Shown one piece after another: positions 12,866 through 14,058 of a DNA stretch of 14,058 nt. Source of the DNA: an uncultured Clostridia bacterium (GTDB taxonomy: Bacteria; Bacillota; Clostridia; TANB77; CAG-508); assembly GCA_948875265.1 (NCBI GenBank), contig CAQRYF010000046.1, forward strand, positions 1 to 14,058. Direction: 5' to 3'. Below the pieces are notes generated by a model that was not told where the DNA came from, ran no database searches, and was given only the letters and a program-made list of their open reading frames with translations. A program made the translations under genes and the position numbers. Numbering within the stretch: position 1 is the first letter of the stretch; every line of letters starts with the position of its first letter.

Positions 12866-14017
12866 ATGGAACAACAAGAATTAGGAATATATGTGCATAT
12901 ACCGTTTTGTAAGCAAAAATGTTATTATTGTGATTTTGTATCTTATTCAAATAAGTGTGAACAAGTAGAAAATTATATTAATGCTATAAAAAAAGAAATA
13001 TCTTCATATGATTTTAACAAATATAATGTAACAACAATATATATCGGAGGAGGAACGCCTTCATACATTAATAGTAAACAAATAAAATCAATATTAGAAT
13101 TGATTAAAGCAAAGTTAAAAAATAATAAAAAAAAATTTGAAGATATTGAAATAACAATTGAAGTGAATCCTGGAACTGTAACAGAAGAGAAATTACATGA
13201 TTATAAAGAAACAGGAATTAATAGAATTAGTATTGGGCTTCAGAGTGCACAAGATGAATTATTAAAACAAATAGGAAGAATTCATACTTATCAACAATTT
13301 TTAGATACATATAAGTTAGTAAAAGAGATTGGATTTGAAAATATCAATGTAGATTTAATGATAGGGTTACCAAATCAAACAATAGAAAATTTAAAACAAA
13401 GTTTAAATGAAATTATAAAATTAAATCCGAACCATATAAGTGTATATTCATTAATTATAGAAGAGGGAACACCAATTGCTAAATTATTGGATGAGGAAAA
13501 GATACAATTACCAGAAGAAGAACAAGAAAGAAGAATGTATTGGTATGTAAAAAACTTTTTAGAGTTAAATGGATATAACCATTATGAAATTTCTAATTTT
13601 GCAAAAAAAGGAAAAGAGTCAAAACACAATATGAATTGTTGGAAGCAAGAACAATATATAGGTATAGGTGCTGCTGCACATTCTTATTTAAACGATATTA
13701 GATATTCTAATATATCTAATCTAGAAGAATATATAAAGAATATTGAAGAAAACAATATAGAAAAAAATAGGCGAATAGAAGAAAAACAAACTATAGAAGA
13801 TAAAAAGAATGAATTTATGATGTTAGGATTTAGAAAGATAGAAGGAGTAGATATCTCAAAGTTTAAAGAAAGATTTATAGATAATCCAATATTTTTATAT
13901 AGAGAAAAACTAAATAAATTAGTAGAAGAAGGTTTGATAGAAATAGATTTAAATAATATACGACTAACTAATAAAGGATTAAACTTAGCAAATCAAGTGT
14001 TTGAAGAGTTTATATAA
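12866..14017 (+). CDS. hemW: HemW-type radical SAM heme chaperone (coproporphyrinogen oxidase-like)
   Basis: 383 residues, full length. N-terminal radical SAM domain with IYVHIPFCKQKCYYCDF at 8-24; the three cysteines 15, 19 and 22 (CxxxCxxC) bind the 4Fe-4S cluster. GGGTPS follows at 61-66, EVNPGT at about 108, RISIGLQS at about 130 and VDLMIGLPNQT at about 172. The C-terminal HemN_C-like domain (about 305-380) ends in a winged-helix-like LTNKGLNLANQVFEEFI. HemW is commonly mis-annotated as oxygen-independent coproporphyrinogen III oxidase; its short N-terminus and the single CxxxCxxC without an extra cysteine favour HemW, which binds heme. In Bacillota it often lies between lepA and hrcA. 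Start ATG 12866 has only a weak GGAAAGTGAG ribosome binding site. Confidence 0.93.
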   Translation: MEQQELGIYVHIPFCKQKCYYCDFVSYSNKCEQVENYINAIKKEISSYDFNKYNVTTIYIGGGTPSYINSKQIKSILELIKAKLKNNKKKFEDIEITIEVNPGTVTEEKLHDYKETGINRISIGLQSAQDELLKQIGRIHTYQQFLDTYKLVKEIGFENINVDLMIGLPNQTIENLKQSLNEIIKLNPNHISVYSLIIEEGTPIAKLLDEEKIQLPEEEQERRMYWYVKNFLELNGYNHYEISNFAKKGKESKHNMNCWKQEQYIGIGAAAHSYLNDIRYSNISNLEEYIKNIEENNIEKNRRIEEKQTIEDKKNEFMMLGFRKIEGVDISKFKERFIDNPIFLYREKLNKLVEEGLIEIDLNNIRLTNKGLNLANQVFEEFI

Positions 14018-14058
14018 TTCCTGTTTTGGGGTCGGGTCTTAAAATGAGAATTTCTCAT
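14018..14058. repeat. Left half of a palindromic repeat cut by the window edge
   Basis: GGGGTCGGGTCTT (14028-14040) leads into AAAATGAGA-ATT-TCTCAT (14041-14058), a perfect small palindrome whose centre is at 14051. If it is the middle of a larger inverted repeat, the sequence after the window should continue TTTAAGACCCGACCCC. It could act as the hemW terminator or be another interspersed palindrome. Confidence 0.5.

Overview
The window is very AT-rich, uses strong AGGAGG-type ribosome binding sites and near-consensus sigma-A promoters, and encodes DeoD, WhiA, a FemABX ligase and a group IIC intron. This points to a low-GC Bacillota chromosome, most likely an uncultured, gut-type member of Clostridia. 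TGG is used for Trp, so the genetic code looks standard. No lineage marker here fixes the genus.

Layout. (1) At 1-109 lies the 3' end (domains V and VI) of a group IIC intron; it stops a few bases from the stop codon of deoD (minus strand). (2) deoD and pyrG (CTP synthase) are divergent. pyrG has an extended -10 promoter followed at once by a terminator-like hairpin, a candidate attenuator. (3) Two identical tRNA-Gly(UCC) genes have a consensus promoter and a strong terminator. (4) Positions 2903-4503 form an accessory islet. A serine beta-lactamase-fold hydrolase without a signal peptide is followed by what looks like a type I toxin-antitoxin module: a 37-residue hydrophobic peptide on the minus strand, faced by a short antisense RNA with a perfect TTGACA-N17-TATAAT promoter. 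The islet is flanked by two near-identical copies of the tRNA 3'-end/terminator block. (5) A four-helix membrane protein (minus) is divergent from a plus-strand envelope operon: FemX-like peptidyltransferase, alanine racemase-like protein, DUF1189-like membrane protein and FtsH. The divergent region carries six TGTAAA/TTTACA boxes. (6) A bidirectional terminator separates ftsH from a convergent 90-residue orphan gene. (7) prmC, whiA (reading frame broken by one base) and hemW follow on the plus strand, ending in a palindromic repeat cut by the window edge.

How the parts fit. Most genes are housekeeping: purine salvage, CTP synthesis, Gly-tRNA, cell wall cross-bridge and racemase functions, membrane proteolysis, release-factor methylation, WhiA regulation and a heme chaperone-like radical SAM protein. 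The less ordinary content is the toxin/antisense-RNA module and its paired terminal repeats, the tRNA-terminator duplication around it, the pyrG leader hairpin, the box-rich divergent promoter, and several small GC-rich palindromic repeats placed in leaders and gaps.
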